From: a virus
Length of the DNA: 25,249 nt
Reading direction: 5' to 3' (one strand)
Virus record (IMG/VR): IMGVR_UViG_3300034104_003375
Span: 1 to 25,249 of that record
Position numbers and translations under genes: made by a program. Numbering within the stretch: the stretch's first letter is position 1; each line of letters starts with the position of its first letter. The notes below the pieces were generated by a model. That model ran no database searches. It was not told the origin of the DNA and saw only the letters and a list, made by a program, of their open reading frames with translations. This document shows positions 1 through 5,758 of this stretch, piece by piece.

Positions 1-128
1 TCACGGGCACGATTACGCCTCCAAGCGGGACAGCGTTTTCCGGCACGAAAACCGTGCGGGACGCGGCTGGCACGGGTACTTGCACGCTGACATTTTCAAG
101 CGGCATTATGACCGGCGGCACCTGCTAG
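1..128 (+). CDS. C-terminal end of a structural-type protein (partial)
   Basis: An open frame enters from the left edge (first full codon at 3) and stops at TAG 126-128. The 41 visible residues are rich in Thr, Gly and Ser, with short beta-prone stretches ending in GGTC. This composition resembles the large fibre-like protein at 5759-8125, so it is probably the end of a tail, fibre or secreted surface protein of the late region. The start lies outside the window, no domain can be named, and the reading frame choice rests on composition and on the other two frames looking unlike protein. Confidence 0.5.
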   Translation, partial: TGTITPPSGTAFSGTKTVRDAAGTGTCTLTFSSGIMTGGTC

Positions 129-162
129 TCACCTGTCAAGCAATCCTTGACCACTCAATTTT

Positions 163-423
163 ATGCGCACCCTCGCACTTCTCATCATGGTGGGCACCAT
201 GATGGCGGCCGAAGCGCCGAAACCCACGCCCGCACTGAAGACCGCCGAACGTATGGCGCTGACGGAGCTTTCCGCCAAAGTCGCCGAACTCAATAAGCAA
301 ATCGACGTCATCCTGACCGAAGCCTGCGCAGACCGCAGTATCCCGAAAGACCGCTGCCGGTTGCAACAGGACGGCACGTTTCTGACGCTGCCGGAACCGC
401 CGAAACCGGAGTCGAAAAAGTGA
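163..423 (+). CDS. Small exported protein with predicted coiled coil
   Basis: This 86-residue product begins with a short hydrophobic signal-like segment (residues 1-16, ending in Ala-rich AAEA). A charged helix with spaced Leu/Ile (about residues 27-52) follows, then a Pro/Lys tail. Two cysteines near residues 55 and 65 could form a disulphide after export. It overlaps the next gene through GTGA (420-423), so the two are translationally coupled. Its position just upstream of the holin fits a lysis-accessory or spanin-like role, but no family is recognised and this is inference from layout only. Confidence 0.7.
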   Translation: MRTLALLIMVGTMMAAEAPKPTPALKTAERMALTELSAKVAELNKQIDVILTEACADRSIPKDRCRLQQDGTFLTLPEPPKPESKK

Positions 424-779
424 TCTCCGCAAAGCTGATCCCGGCTATTCTGCTGGCTGTCGTGGCGCTGCGGGGCGAGTCGATCTGCGGCAAGGACGAC
501 CGCAACCCCACGCCGAACGTCGATCTCGTCCAGGTGTCCTGCATCGACTTCGACCGGCTCCGCGCGCAGGCGCCGGACTTCCCGTGGCCGGTGGGCAAGG
601 TGACGCAGGTCCTCGTTCATATCCGCGAAGGCGACGCCGTGCGCGTGACAGTCGATGGCGTGCAGAAATTCGCCGATCTCATTCGTGACGCTTGGGGCCG
701 GCTGATTGCGCTCGTCCAATTCGACGGCGCGGAGCATACGGCGGTGGCCGTCAAGGTTTACCGGGTGGTGGAGGAGTGA
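420..779 (+). CDS. Exported hypothetical protein
   Basis: This 119-residue product starts at GTG 420, overlapping the previous stop. Residues 1-20 form a hydrophobic signal peptide-like segment, followed by a mature domain with two Cys (about residues 22 and 40) and alternating beta-type strands toward the C-terminus. It probably acts in the periplasm or as a virion or lysis accessory. It is followed by another GTGA overlap at 776-779, placing it in one translational chain from 163 to 1350. No family is recognised. Confidence 0.7.
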   Translation: MISAKLIPAILLAVVALRGESICGKDDRNPTPNVDLVQVSCIDFDRLRAQAPDFPWPVGKVTQVLVHIREGDAVRVTVDGVQKFADLIRDAWGRLIALVQFDGAEHTAVAVKVYRVVEE

Positions 780-937
780 AACTCCGCACCGCTGCCGTAG
801 ATGCCGCCGTAGACAACAAGCGCGTCGGTGGTCCGTGGGCTATCCCGCTAGACAAAGATGCGCTGAAGGAAATCAAGGCGCTTGAGCAAGAGTTCGGGCG
901 CGTGGAATTTGAGCAGGCAAAGGACAAAACACCATGA
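776..937 (+). CDS. Small hypothetical protein
   Basis: This 53-residue soluble protein has a basic N-terminus and a charged C-terminal helix (residues 28-50, many Lys/Glu). I chose GTG 776 over the upstream in-frame ATG at 692 because it overlaps the previous stop (GTGA) and is preceded by GGAGG at about 769-774. It ends in an ATGA overlap with the gene at 934. No function is recognised. Confidence 0.6.
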   Translation: MKLRTAAVDAAVDNKRVGGPWAIPLDKDALKEIKALEQEFGRVEFEQAKDKTP

Positions 938-1350
938 ACACGAATTTCGGGCCTGACGCCCAAACCGCCCGCCTGAACAGCGGCGGAGAATCCATCGACG
1001 CGCTAAAGGTGGCGCAGGCCGACGAAGCCAAGGACGCCGCCACGAAGTACCGCGAACAGGCGACGGCCAAGCTGCAGCGGCTAGGCGTGGCGACGCTCTA
1101 CAGCGACATCCCGCCGTCGAATGAAGTCCTCCGTGCCGCGCTGGCCAAGATCAAGGCGGCCGGGGCCATCGACCCCATCGTGGAGCGCGTGACCGTTGCC
1201 AACCAAGGCGGGAACTGGGAGTTCGACCTGTACCACTTCCCCAAGTTCCTCTCGCCCGGACTCCGCTACAGCGCGGACGAGACGCTGCTGGCGCTCTCGC
1301 CCGATAGCGTCATCGCGGCGCTGCGGGACGGTGGATTTTTGAAGGGGTAA
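934..1350 (+). CDS. Hypothetical late-region protein
   Basis: This 138-residue protein starts in an ATGA overlap with the gene before. The N-terminal half (about residues 20-50) is a charged helical stretch rich in Ala, Lys and Glu. The C-terminal half contains aromatic segments (NWEFDLYHFPKFL, about residues 92-104). There is no signal peptide, membrane segment or known motif. It sits directly before the holin, in the same operon, so a virion or lysis-accessory role is possible but unproven. Confidence 0.65.
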   Translation: MNTNFGPDAQTARLNSGGESIDALKVAQADEAKDAATKYREQATAKLQRLGVATLYSDIPPSNEVLRAALAKIKAAGAIDPIVERVTVANQGGNWEFDLYHFPKFLSPGLRYSADETLLALSPDSVIAALRDGGFLKG

Positions 1351-1357
1351 GCCTACG

Positions 1358-1789
1358 ATGCTGCCACCTCCGCCCGTAGACAAAGCCATCAGCCCTTTCG
1401 CCGCGGCCGTCGCCGTCGCGGCGGGGTTATGGGGAGGATTCCACCCGTTGATCCAAACGCTTGTAGTCCTCATCCTTTTCGACTTCGCCTCTGGCCTGCT
1501 ATACGCCTGGGGCGCGGGCACCGTGTCATCGGACGCCTCGTATAAGGGAATGGGCAAAAAGGCCATGATGTTGTTGTTGGTCGGGGCCGCGCATACCTAC
1601 AACGCCACGCAACCGCTCGGATTTGACGCAGGCGCGGCCGTGGCGGGGTTTTTCTGCGCGACGGAGTTAATCTCCATCACCGAGAACGCCGGGCGCCTGG
1701 GCGTGCCATTGCCGAAGGTGCTCACGGCTGCGATCGCCAAGCTGAAAAGCCAGATGGAGGACTCGCCGAATGGCGAACCTAAACCGTAG
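1358..1789 (+). CDS. Phage holin (holin-4 / Cph1-TcdE type)
   Basis: This 143-residue membrane protein would form the inner-membrane lesion that times lysis. It has hydrophobic segments at about residues 12-32, 35-52, 66-80 and 88-103. The conserved look of the phage holin-4 family is clear: an F-D-F-A-S-G-L-L-Y turn, a Lys-Gly-x-x-Lys-Lys segment before the third helix, and the ATELISITENAGRLGVPLP block near residues 101-119 that is typical of this family. An AAGGGG ribosome site lies about 10 bases before ATG 1358. It overlaps the phosphoesterase gene by 20 bases. No muramidase or amidase gene is recognisable next to it, which is odd for a lysis locus. Confidence 0.88.
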   Translation: MLPPPPVDKAISPFAAAVAVAAGLWGGFHPLIQTLVVLILFDFASGLLYAWGAGTVSSDASYKGMGKKAMMLLLVGAAHTYNATQPLGFDAGAAVAGFFCATELISITENAGRLGVPLPKVLTAAIAKLKSQMEDSPNGEPKP

Positions 1790-2519
1790 CTGGAAACGCT
1801 GGATGGCCACGGGCTGCCTACACAGCACGCACGCCTGCGCCGAATACCAGCGCAATGTCCGAGCATTTAAGGCGGCATTCCACCCGGCGCGGCATATCGA
1901 GCTGGGCGACCTCCTCGAAACTACCGCCCTTCGGACAGGCGCGCGTGGCACAAAGGACGAAGCCGAACCACTGGAGCCCGATGTCAATAAGGGGCTGGCG
2001 TGGCTTGCCGAAATGCAGCCGTCTGACTGGATGCTAGGCAACCACGACGACCGCATCCTTCAACTTCTAAGCCATCCTTCCGCTATCGTCGCTGAGCTCG
2101 CCCGCCGCCTCTGGTCCGACATGCAAGCGGCGGCCGAGAAGGTGGGGGCAACGATCCACCCCTACGACATCGAGCGCGGCTGGATTCGCGTGGGAAACAT
2201 GTACATGGGGCATGGGTATATGTACAACATCAACGCCCTGCGCGATCACGTCGAAATGATGGGCGGGAATGTGGTGATGGCGCACCTGCACGTAGCGCAC
2301 ACCTTCCGCGCTCGCAACCACGGCGGGCACTGGGGCGTATGCGTCGGCACTGGGGGCGATCCCCGCACCATGGGGTACGCGCGGCGGCGGCGGCAGACGT
2401 TGGCCTGGAATCACGGCATCGCCTACGGCGAGTATTGCGACAACGACAGCACCATGCAGTTATTGCAATGGAACTGCGCACACGGCGCGAAGGAGTCCCC
2501 CCGATGGCTAATCTCCTAG
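1770..2519 (+). CDS. Calcineurin-like metallophosphoesterase
   Basis: This 249-residue protein shows the ordered metal-binding motifs of the superfamily: IELGDLLET (residues 43-51), LGNHDDR (about 89-95), MGHGY (about 147-151) and VMAHLHVAH (about 168-176). Such enzymes hydrolyse phosphodiesters or phosphomonoesters with a two-metal centre. The usual first D-x-H motif is replaced by GCLH near residue 15, so one metal ligand looks non-standard. I recall phage phosphoesterases with a similar GC-x-H start, which would make this a family variant and not a defect. GGAGG at 1756-1760 supports ATG 1770, inside the holin gene's end. The substrate is unknown; a lysis-region or nucleotide-related accessory role is possible. 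Confidence 0.82.
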   Translation: MANLNRSWKRWMATGCLHSTHACAEYQRNVRAFKAAFHPARHIELGDLLETTALRTGARGTKDEAEPLEPDVNKGLAWLAEMQPSDWMLGNHDDRILQLLSHPSAIVAELARRLWSDMQAAAEKVGATIHPYDIERGWIRVGNMYMGHGYMYNINALRDHVEMMGGNVVMAHLHVAHTFRARNHGGHWGVCVGTGGDPRTMGYARRRRQTLAWNHGIAYGEYCDNDSTMQLLQWNCAHGAKESPRWLIS

Positions 2520-2737
2520 CAGACCTCGCCGCGGCGCTCGCCGATGGCGGAATGGAAACCCCGCCAGATGGCTATTGGACCACGCTGCAGCACGCCGAAG
2601 CGGCGGGCCTCAGTATCCAGCAAGCCAACAAGATCATCAAGGCCGGCGTGCTGGCTGGCAAGGTGGAGCGCAAGACGTTCCGCATCCGCAACGGCGCCCG
2701 CGTGGTGCCCATCCCGCATTATCGGGTGATCCTATGA
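2504..2737 (+). CDS. Small winged-helix-like protein
   Basis: This 77-residue protein has helices with the sequence AAGLSIQQANKIIKAGV (about residues 30-46), followed by a short basic strand pair (KVERKTFRIR). The order is helix-turn-helix then wing, as in small DNA-binding winged-helix proteins. AAGGAG at 2490-2495 with an 8-base gap supports ATG 2504 over upstream in-frame starts. It overlaps the next gene by ATGA (2734-2737). The wHTH call is from pattern only; it could be a late-gene regulator or a structural accessory. Confidence 0.6.
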   Translation: MANLLADLAAALADGGMETPPDGYWTTLQHAEAAGLSIQQANKIIKAGVLAGKVERKTFRIRNGARVVPIPHYRVIL

Positions 2738-3075
2738 CACGCGAACGCTGGGCGCTGCTGCTGGGCGAGTGGGCCGCAATCCTCGGCATCACCGAGCGCC
2801 CGCGCTTGCTCATCGTTCCGGCGTCCGAAATCCCCGGCGATGACGCGCGTGCTGACTTTTACGACTGCCGGGCGACGCAGTGGACAGTTAAGATTCGCCG
2901 CGGCCTCCACAAAGACCCCGACCTCATTATCTGCCACGAGCTGCTACATGTCCGCACCGGGCTCACCGACGCCACGCATGAGGCGTGGATCTGCGACGTG
3001 GCGGCGGCGCTGGTGGCGCTGAAACGGCGGGGCAACTTTGTCGCACAAAGTAGCGATAAATTATTGAAAACATAG
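2734..3075 (+). CDS. Minimal HExxH zinc metallopeptidase-like protein
   Basis: This 113-residue protein carries ICHELLH at residues 66-72, a canonical HExxH zinc site, and a possible third ligand at Glu83 (THEAW), giving a gluzincin-like HExxH-x(10)-E arrangement. The small size matches minimal zincin domains often seen in phage and mobile elements. There is no signal peptide. It is the last gene of the chain that starts at 2504, and a new promoter begins inside its 3' end (3064). Target and role are unknown: it could be a virion-processing, lysis-accessory or anti-host protease. Confidence 0.72.
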   Translation: MTRERWALLLGEWAAILGITERPRLLIVPASEIPGDDARADFYDCRATQWTVKIRRGLHKDPDLIICHELLHVRTGLTDATHEAWICDVAAALVALKRRGNFVAQSSDKLLKT

Positions 3076-3092
3076 GTATTTAGGCGTATACT
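3064..3092 (+). promoter_or_regulatory. Sigma70-like promoter for a predicted leaderless mRNA (PLD gene)
   Basis: TTGAAA at 3064-3069, a 17-bp spacer, and TATACT at 3087-3092. Only five bases separate the -10 box from ATG 3098, so transcription should begin at or next to the start codon and the mRNA would lack a 5' leader. No Shine-Dalgarno site precedes the ATG. The same spacing logic recurs at four other sites in this window. Confidence 0.75.
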
Positions 3093-3097
3093 TAGAC

Positions 3098-3781
3098 ATG
3101 GTTAAATCAGCACGGACAATTACCCGAGACCGCAAGTGTGTGGAGGCAATGCGGACGGCTGCCGAGTGTATCGGCGAGATCGAAAAGGATATGTCTCTTT
3201 TCGCGGTGACGCGCGGTCAGTTTTCCATGATCGACTGCGTGCGGCACTGCCTGGACAAAATGGGGCCGTCACGGCTGACGATCTGGACGTGGTGTATCGC
3301 CGATTACGAGATTGAGACCTTTGAGTGGCTGTTACGGACTGGCGGCATCACGGAGGCGCTGCTGGTGATCGACCGGGCCGGCGAACAACAGGTGGCAAAG
3401 ACGCGGAGCTTTCGAGACGGCAGTATCGACAAGACTGAAAAGCAGGGCGCGCTCATGCGGCGCTGGAAGGAAAAGTTTGGGCCTGAGTCTATCCGCGTCG
3501 TGTTGAATCACGCGAAGATTGCCACGCTGGACAACGGCACGCACCAGGTGGTTATCCGCGGCTCCATGAACCTAAACCACAATCCGCGCTTCGAGCAATT
3601 GGACATCACGGAAGGCGCCGGGCCGTTTGAGCTGATTCAGGAGATTGAGAACTCATTGCCGGTACTGGGCGAGAAGTACACGCGGCGCGAAGTCGAGGAC
3701 GCAACAGGCGCGCATTGTCTGTTTTCGGACGAAGAGTTGAAGCCGTTCCTCACGGCAGAATTGAAGGTGTGGGCAAAATGA
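3098..3781 (+). CDS. PLD-superfamily protein with one HKD motif (probable nuclease)
   Basis: This 227-residue protein contains the phospholipase D superfamily signature HAKIATLD (H-x-K-x4-D, about residues 148-155), followed by RGSMNLN (GSxN, about residues 163-169). A single HKD motif suggests a dimeric enzyme like the Nuc/BfiI nucleases, in which two subunits make one active site and the His forms a covalent phospho-intermediate. The N-terminal ~90 residues are helical and charged. The gene has its own near-consensus promoter and no ribosome site, and is coupled by ATGA to the small-terminase-like gene that follows. That makes it a separate accessory unit and not part of the upstream late operon. 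Substrate (DNA, RNA or lipid) is not determined. Confidence 0.8.
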   Translation: MVKSARTITRDRKCVEAMRTAAECIGEIEKDMSLFAVTRGQFSMIDCVRHCLDKMGPSRLTIWTWCIADYEIETFEWLLRTGGITEALLVIDRAGEQQVAKTRSFRDGSIDKTEKQGALMRRWKEKFGPESIRVVLNHAKIATLDNGTHQVVIRGSMNLNHNPRFEQLDITEGAGPFELIQEIENSLPVLGEKYTRREVEDATGAHCLFSDEELKPFLTAELKVWAK

Positions 3782-4026
3782 CGCGCGAAGAAATCGTCAA
3801 GGCCTTACTGAAAGAAAAGAACCGGCCTGAAAAGGCCGGTTTGTACGCTGACTCATTTATCGAGTACCGAGCGGCGCAAGACAACATCGACAAGAACGGC
3901 TCCATCGTAGCCGACCCAAGGAGCGGCGCCGCGGTGCCGAATCCATTCTTGACCGTGCGGGATAAAGCATTCGCCCGCCTGGAATCTCTTCACAAGGCGG
4001 GCGTCAAGGCGTCGGTTTTGTGGTAG
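3778..4026 (+). CDS. P27-type small terminase-like protein, short version
   Basis: This 82-residue protein has the pattern of the C-terminal half of P27-family terminase small subunits: a helix with YADSFIEYRAAQDNI (about residues 23-37), then a Gly/Val turn, PRSGAAVPNPFL (about 47-58) and a closing helix RDKAFARLESL. Full-length members are usually longer, with an N-terminal DNA-binding part that is absent here. It is translationally coupled to the PLD gene (ATGA at 3778-3781) and is not beside a large terminase gene. A second terminase-like start lies at 25179. It may be an orphan or decoy small terminase, or an unrelated helical protein. A minus-strand terminator lies inside its coding sequence. 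Confidence 0.5.
   Translation: MTREEIVKALLKEKNRPEKAGLYADSFIEYRAAQDNIDKNGSIVADPRSGAAVPNPFLTVRDKAFARLESLHKAGVKASVLW
3810..3841 (-). terminator. Intrinsic terminator for the antisense cassette, inside a + strand gene
   Basis: A perfect 9-bp inverted repeat (3820-3828 with 3833-3841) encloses a 4-base loop. On the minus strand it is followed by CTTTTCTTTC (3819 to 3810), the T-rich tract of a Rho-independent terminator. On the plus strand no T tract follows. It lies 186 bases downstream of the last minus-strand gene of cassette A and within codons 14-22 of the terminase-like gene. Confidence 0.7.
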
Positions 4027-4182
4027 CTAACAACGGTGGTTCCGCTGCAACGCCCGCGCGGCGGTCATAAGCCCGCAAGGGCAACGCGGGTACCTCAGCG
4101 GCGGGCCTCCGTTGCGCCCTCCGGTCTTGGTCTTGCGGAGGGCTTGCAAGGCGACGGCGGCGGGGTTTTTAGGGGTGGTCAT
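4027..4182 (-). CDS. Cassette A, gene 3: small Cys-motif protein with MTTPKNPAAVAL start
   Basis: This 51-residue basic protein begins with MTTPKNPAAVAL, the same first twelve residues as the last gene of cassette B (4897-5088). It ends with RCPCGLMTAARALQRNHRC (residues 33-51). The CPCG-x-MT...H-x-C arrangement suggests a single small zinc-binding element; I have a general impression of similar short phage and bacterial proteins but cannot name a family. It starts in an ATGA overlap (4179-4182) with gene 2. The upstream in-frame ATG at 4224 was rejected because it ignores this overlap and breaks the paralogue match. It stops one base from the convergent gene ending at 4026. Confidence 0.65.
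   Translation of the reverse strand: MTTPKNPAAVALQALRKTKTGGRNGGPPLRYPRCPCGLMTAARALQRNHRC
4150..4182. repeat. 33-bp direct repeat, distal edge of cassette A
   Basis: This block matches 5056-5088 in cassette B at 32 of 33 positions (single mismatch at 4171 versus 5077). It encodes the common first residues MTTPKNPAAVAL of the last gene of each cassette on the minus strand. Confidence 0.85.
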
Positions 4183-4355
4183 CGGGTGGCCTTCCATTTG
4201 GCATAACCGAGCCCAATCGGGCAACCGGCGTAATACCAGGCGTCAATATCGCCGTTAAGGTCGGCGGCTTCGCGCCGCGCTTGGGATTCTATCATCTGCG
4301 CTTTACGCAGGGTGTCGGTGCGGGTGGTGTACCCGTAAAAAGTGACGGTAATCAT
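4179..4355 (-). CDS. Cassette A, gene 2: 58-residue hypothetical protein
   Basis: ATG at 4355 is preceded by AGGAGA with good spacing. The protein begins MITVTFYGYTTRTDTLRKAQ and ends with a Tyr/Trp-rich segment (AWYYAGCPIGLGYAKWKATR). There is no signal peptide or known motif. It is coupled to gene 3 by ATGA and lies 18 bases after gene 1. The equivalent slot in cassette B holds an unrelated 78-residue protein, so this middle position looks exchangeable. Function unknown. Confidence 0.6.
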   Translation of the reverse strand: MITVTFYGYTTRTDTLRKAQMIESQARREAADLNGDIDAWYYAGCPIGLGYAKWKATR

Positions 4356-4373
4356 CTCTATCTCCTGTGGTTG

Positions 4374-4718
4374 TTATTCCGCGCCGATAACGCGGGGAAG
4401 GCTTGCTTCCCAGGTGCGAAGCGCTGCCTTTGCAGCCTGGGCGGCAGTGTAAGAGGCAAAAGCCGGGCCGGTCTTGACCTGAGCGATAGCGGCGTTGACC
4501 ATATCAAGCTTTTCCTGATCTAAGGCCAAGTGGCCGACGCTGGCGACGATAGCCGGGTTGACGGCGAGGCGAAGCGGCTTAACCTCGCAGGCTCTGGTGA
4601 ACTTCCCGGCGCCTTCGCACTGGAAGGCAATTCCGAATGTGTGGTTGTCAGTGAAGGCCAGCATGGAAATCGTCGCGCCGGAGGCGAAGGTGATTTGGGT
4701 TTTGTCTGCGCTGTTCAT
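4374..4718 (-). CDS. Cassette A, gene 1: 114-residue hypothetical protein from a leaderless mRNA
   Basis: The start ATG (4718-4716) lies only six bases downstream of a TATAGT -10 box, with no Shine-Dalgarno site, so the mRNA is predicted to begin at the ATG. The protein starts MNSA, as does gene 1 of cassette B, but the rest is unrelated. The first 50 residues are beta-prone; the C-terminal part (residues 70-105) is Ala-rich helix. No family is recognised. It is transcribed against the surrounding late genes, which marks it as a moron-like accessory gene. Confidence 0.65.
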   Translation of the reverse strand: MNSADKTQITFASGATISMLAFTDNHTFGIAFQCEGAGKFTRACEVKPLRLAVNPAIVASVGHLALDQEKLDMVNAAIAQVKTGPAFASYTAAQAAKAALRTWEASLPRVIGAE

Positions 4719-4731
4719 ACTTTAACTATAA
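4707..4731. repeat. 25-bp direct repeat, promoter-proximal edge of cassette A
   Basis: This 25-bp block, from inside the first codons of gene 1 back through the -10 box, is identical to 5691-5715 in cassette B. Together with the 33-bp repeat at 4150-4182 / 5056-5088 it brackets the part of each cassette that differs. Confidence 0.85.
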
Positions 4732-4753
4732 ACCAACGCTGGATTACTGTCAA
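4725..4753 (-). promoter_or_regulatory. Consensus-like promoter of antisense cassette A (leaderless)
   Basis: Read on the minus strand: TTGACA (4753-4748), 17-bp spacer, TATAGT (4730-4725), then TAAAGT and ATG 4718. The -35 is perfect and the -10 has five of six consensus bases, so this should be a strong constitutive promoter unless repressed. A 25-bp block around the -10 and start (4707-4731) is identical to cassette B. Confidence 0.85.
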
Positions 4754-4760
4754 CAATAAA

Positions 4761-4943
4761 ATGACCCGCCGCGCATTATTTTTTCTGGCCGCCGCTGACC
4801 CGGACAAGCCGCCACCCGCCAGCGAGCAGGCCATGAACCGCTTCGCCGGGCTCTGGAATGAATACGTCGAGCGGCTAAAAATCGGCGTGATCGACCTCAA
4901 GCAGTGGCGGGCGGTTTGCCAGGAGTGGGAGCGGCTGCGGTAG
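4761..4943 (+). CDS. Small + strand protein between the two antisense cassettes
   Basis: This 60-residue protein begins MTRRALFFLAAADP and ends with an amphipathic, Trp-rich helix pair (LWNEYVERLKIGVIDLKQWRA region, about residues 31-51). It starts seven bases beyond the -35 box of the divergent cassette A promoter and overlaps the convergent end of cassette B by 47 bases. No ribosome site or promoter is evident, which lowers confidence. An upstream in-frame ATG at 4530 would run through cassette A antisense and is rejected. Function unknown. Confidence 0.45.
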   Translation: MTRRALFFLAAADPDKPPPASEQAMNRFAGLWNEYVERLKIGVIDLKQWRAVCQEWERLR

Positions 4944-5088
4944 CTTTCGCCCGTCGCGCCGCCACCATCTTTGCCGCCCACTCCGCGCGCTGTTCCGGCG
5001 TCTTGGCGGCGTTGGGGCCTTTGGAGACTTTCGCGCGCCCGCCGCGCCGTCCGAGGGCGACGGCGGCGGGGTTTTTCGGGGTGGTCAT
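4897..5088 (-). CDS. Cassette B, gene 3: basic MTTPKNPAAVAL protein
   Basis: This 63-residue Lys/Arg/Ala-rich protein starts with the same twelve residues as cassette A gene 3. It then has GRRGGRAKVSKG and a helix with TPEQRAEWAAKMVAARRAK. Short bacterial proteins with GGKARA-x(n)-TPEER-type segments look alike and may bind nucleic acid; that is a loose comparison. The start ATG 5088 overlaps gene 2's stop (ATGA 5085-5088), favouring it over the longer frame from 5151. The Pro-rich tail has no CPCG motif, unlike its cassette A partner. Confidence 0.65.
   Translation of the reverse strand: MTTPKNPAAVALGRRGGRAKVSKGPNAAKTPEQRAEWAAKMVAARRAKATAAAPTPGKPPATA
5056..5088. repeat. 33-bp direct repeat, distal edge of cassette B
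   Basis: Partner of 4150-4182 (32 of 33 identical), covering the shared first codons of the last cassette gene. Confidence 0.85.
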
Positions 5089-5321
5089 GCCGACAGCTCC
5101 CGATCCAGACCCGAGATTAGTTCTTGCGCGGCTTCTTCGCGAGTGGCGCAATATGGCGTCACGAATGGGAAGACTCCGGTTTGATCTTCGCCGTCATGGC
5201 TGAATGTGCGAACGATTTCCGCCTTGCCGATCCACGCCTCACTAGAATGGAATCGTTGGCGCAACTGCTTGCCTGCCTTGACGGCCTTAACTTCGTGATT
5301 GCGTGCAAATGGGTTATTCAT
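5085..5321 (-). CDS. Cassette B, gene 2: 78-residue hypothetical protein
   Basis: ATG 5321 is preceded by GAGGAGA with proper spacing. The protein is mixed alpha/beta: a basic N-terminus (MNNPFARNHEVKAVKAGKQL), a central stretch with two Phe and several Glu/Asp, and a C-terminal acidic helix (TREEAAQELISGLDREL). No motif is recognised. It occupies the same middle slot as the unrelated 58-residue protein of cassette A and is coupled to gene 3 by ATGA. Confidence 0.6.
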   Translation of the reverse strand: MNNPFARNHEVKAVKAGKQLRQRFHSSEAWIGKAEIVRTFSHDGEDQTGVFPFVTPYCATREEAAQELISGLDRELSA

Positions 5322-5369
5322 CTTGTCTCCTCTGCGGGCTTCACGCCGCCCGCTGGCGTTGGGGTTGGG

Positions 5370-5702
5370 TTAGGCAGCGTGTTGCTGCTTGGCTACCGCC
5401 ACCGTAAAAGAGCCGCAGCAGTTGAAGCCGCGAATGCCAATAACGGCGGCGGTTTCGTAATGCTCGAACCAGTCGCGACCGCCACCAACCAACCACACGC
5501 CTTCGATGCCCATGGTGTACGGCTTGCCAGGCTCAATGGCGCTTTGATCGACCATGCGCCATGCGCCGTCAGTGGTGCGCACGCAATCTGACATGCTGTC
5601 AAACTCGGCGTTGACTTTCACAAGCAGGTTGGTTGCGTTTTTCTTGATGAAACTCTTGAAATTTGTCTTGGTCCGTCGGTTGGTATTGTGTGCGCTGTTC
5701 AT
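5370..5702 (-). CDS. Cassette B, gene 1: 110-residue hypothetical protein from a leaderless mRNA
   Basis: ATG 5702 lies six bases after TATAGT, without a Shine-Dalgarno site. The protein starts MNSA like cassette A gene 1 but is otherwise unrelated. It has a basic N-terminal helix (residues 8-25), then SMSDCVR, GIEGVWLVGGGRDWFEHYE and a NCCGSF segment near residues 94-99. The double Cys and aromatic-rich beta region suggest a compact soluble fold. Function unknown. It is antisense to the late operon and moron-like. Confidence 0.65.
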   Translation of the reverse strand: MNSAHNTNRRTKTNFKSFIKKNATNLLVKVNAEFDSMSDCVRTTDGAWRMVDQSAIEPGKPYTMGIEGVWLVGGGRDWFEHYETAAVIGIRGFNCCGSFTVAVAKQQHAA

Positions 5703-5715
5703 ACTTTAACTATAA
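5691..5715. repeat. 25-bp direct repeat, promoter-proximal edge of cassette B
   Basis: Identical to 4707-4731. It spans the -10 box, the six-base gap, the start codon and the first codons of gene 1. Confidence 0.85.
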
Positions 5716-5737
5716 GCGCTTATCGTTCGCGTGTCAA
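5709..5737 (-). promoter_or_regulatory. Consensus-like promoter of antisense cassette B (leaderless)
   Basis: On the minus strand: TTGACA (5737-5732), 17-bp spacer, TATAGT (5714-5709), TAAAGT, then ATG 5702. The boxes and spacer length equal those of cassette A. The spacer sequence differs except for its last bases, so the conservation is focused on promoter and start. No terminator was seen between cassette B and cassette A, so transcripts may read through. Confidence 0.85.
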
Positions 5738-5758
5738 GTCTTTTGTGAGAAAAACTCC

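Noticed and set aside
4530-4943. Longer + strand frame through cassette A
   Set aside because: The part before 4761 is antisense to cassette A gene 1 and has no independent start signal; only the segment from 4761 looks protein-like.
5124-5591. + strand open frame of 155 codons antisense to cassette B
   Set aside because: The minus-strand genes have consensus promoters, ribosome sites and overlaps; the + frame has none and is a likely shadow of GC-rich coding.
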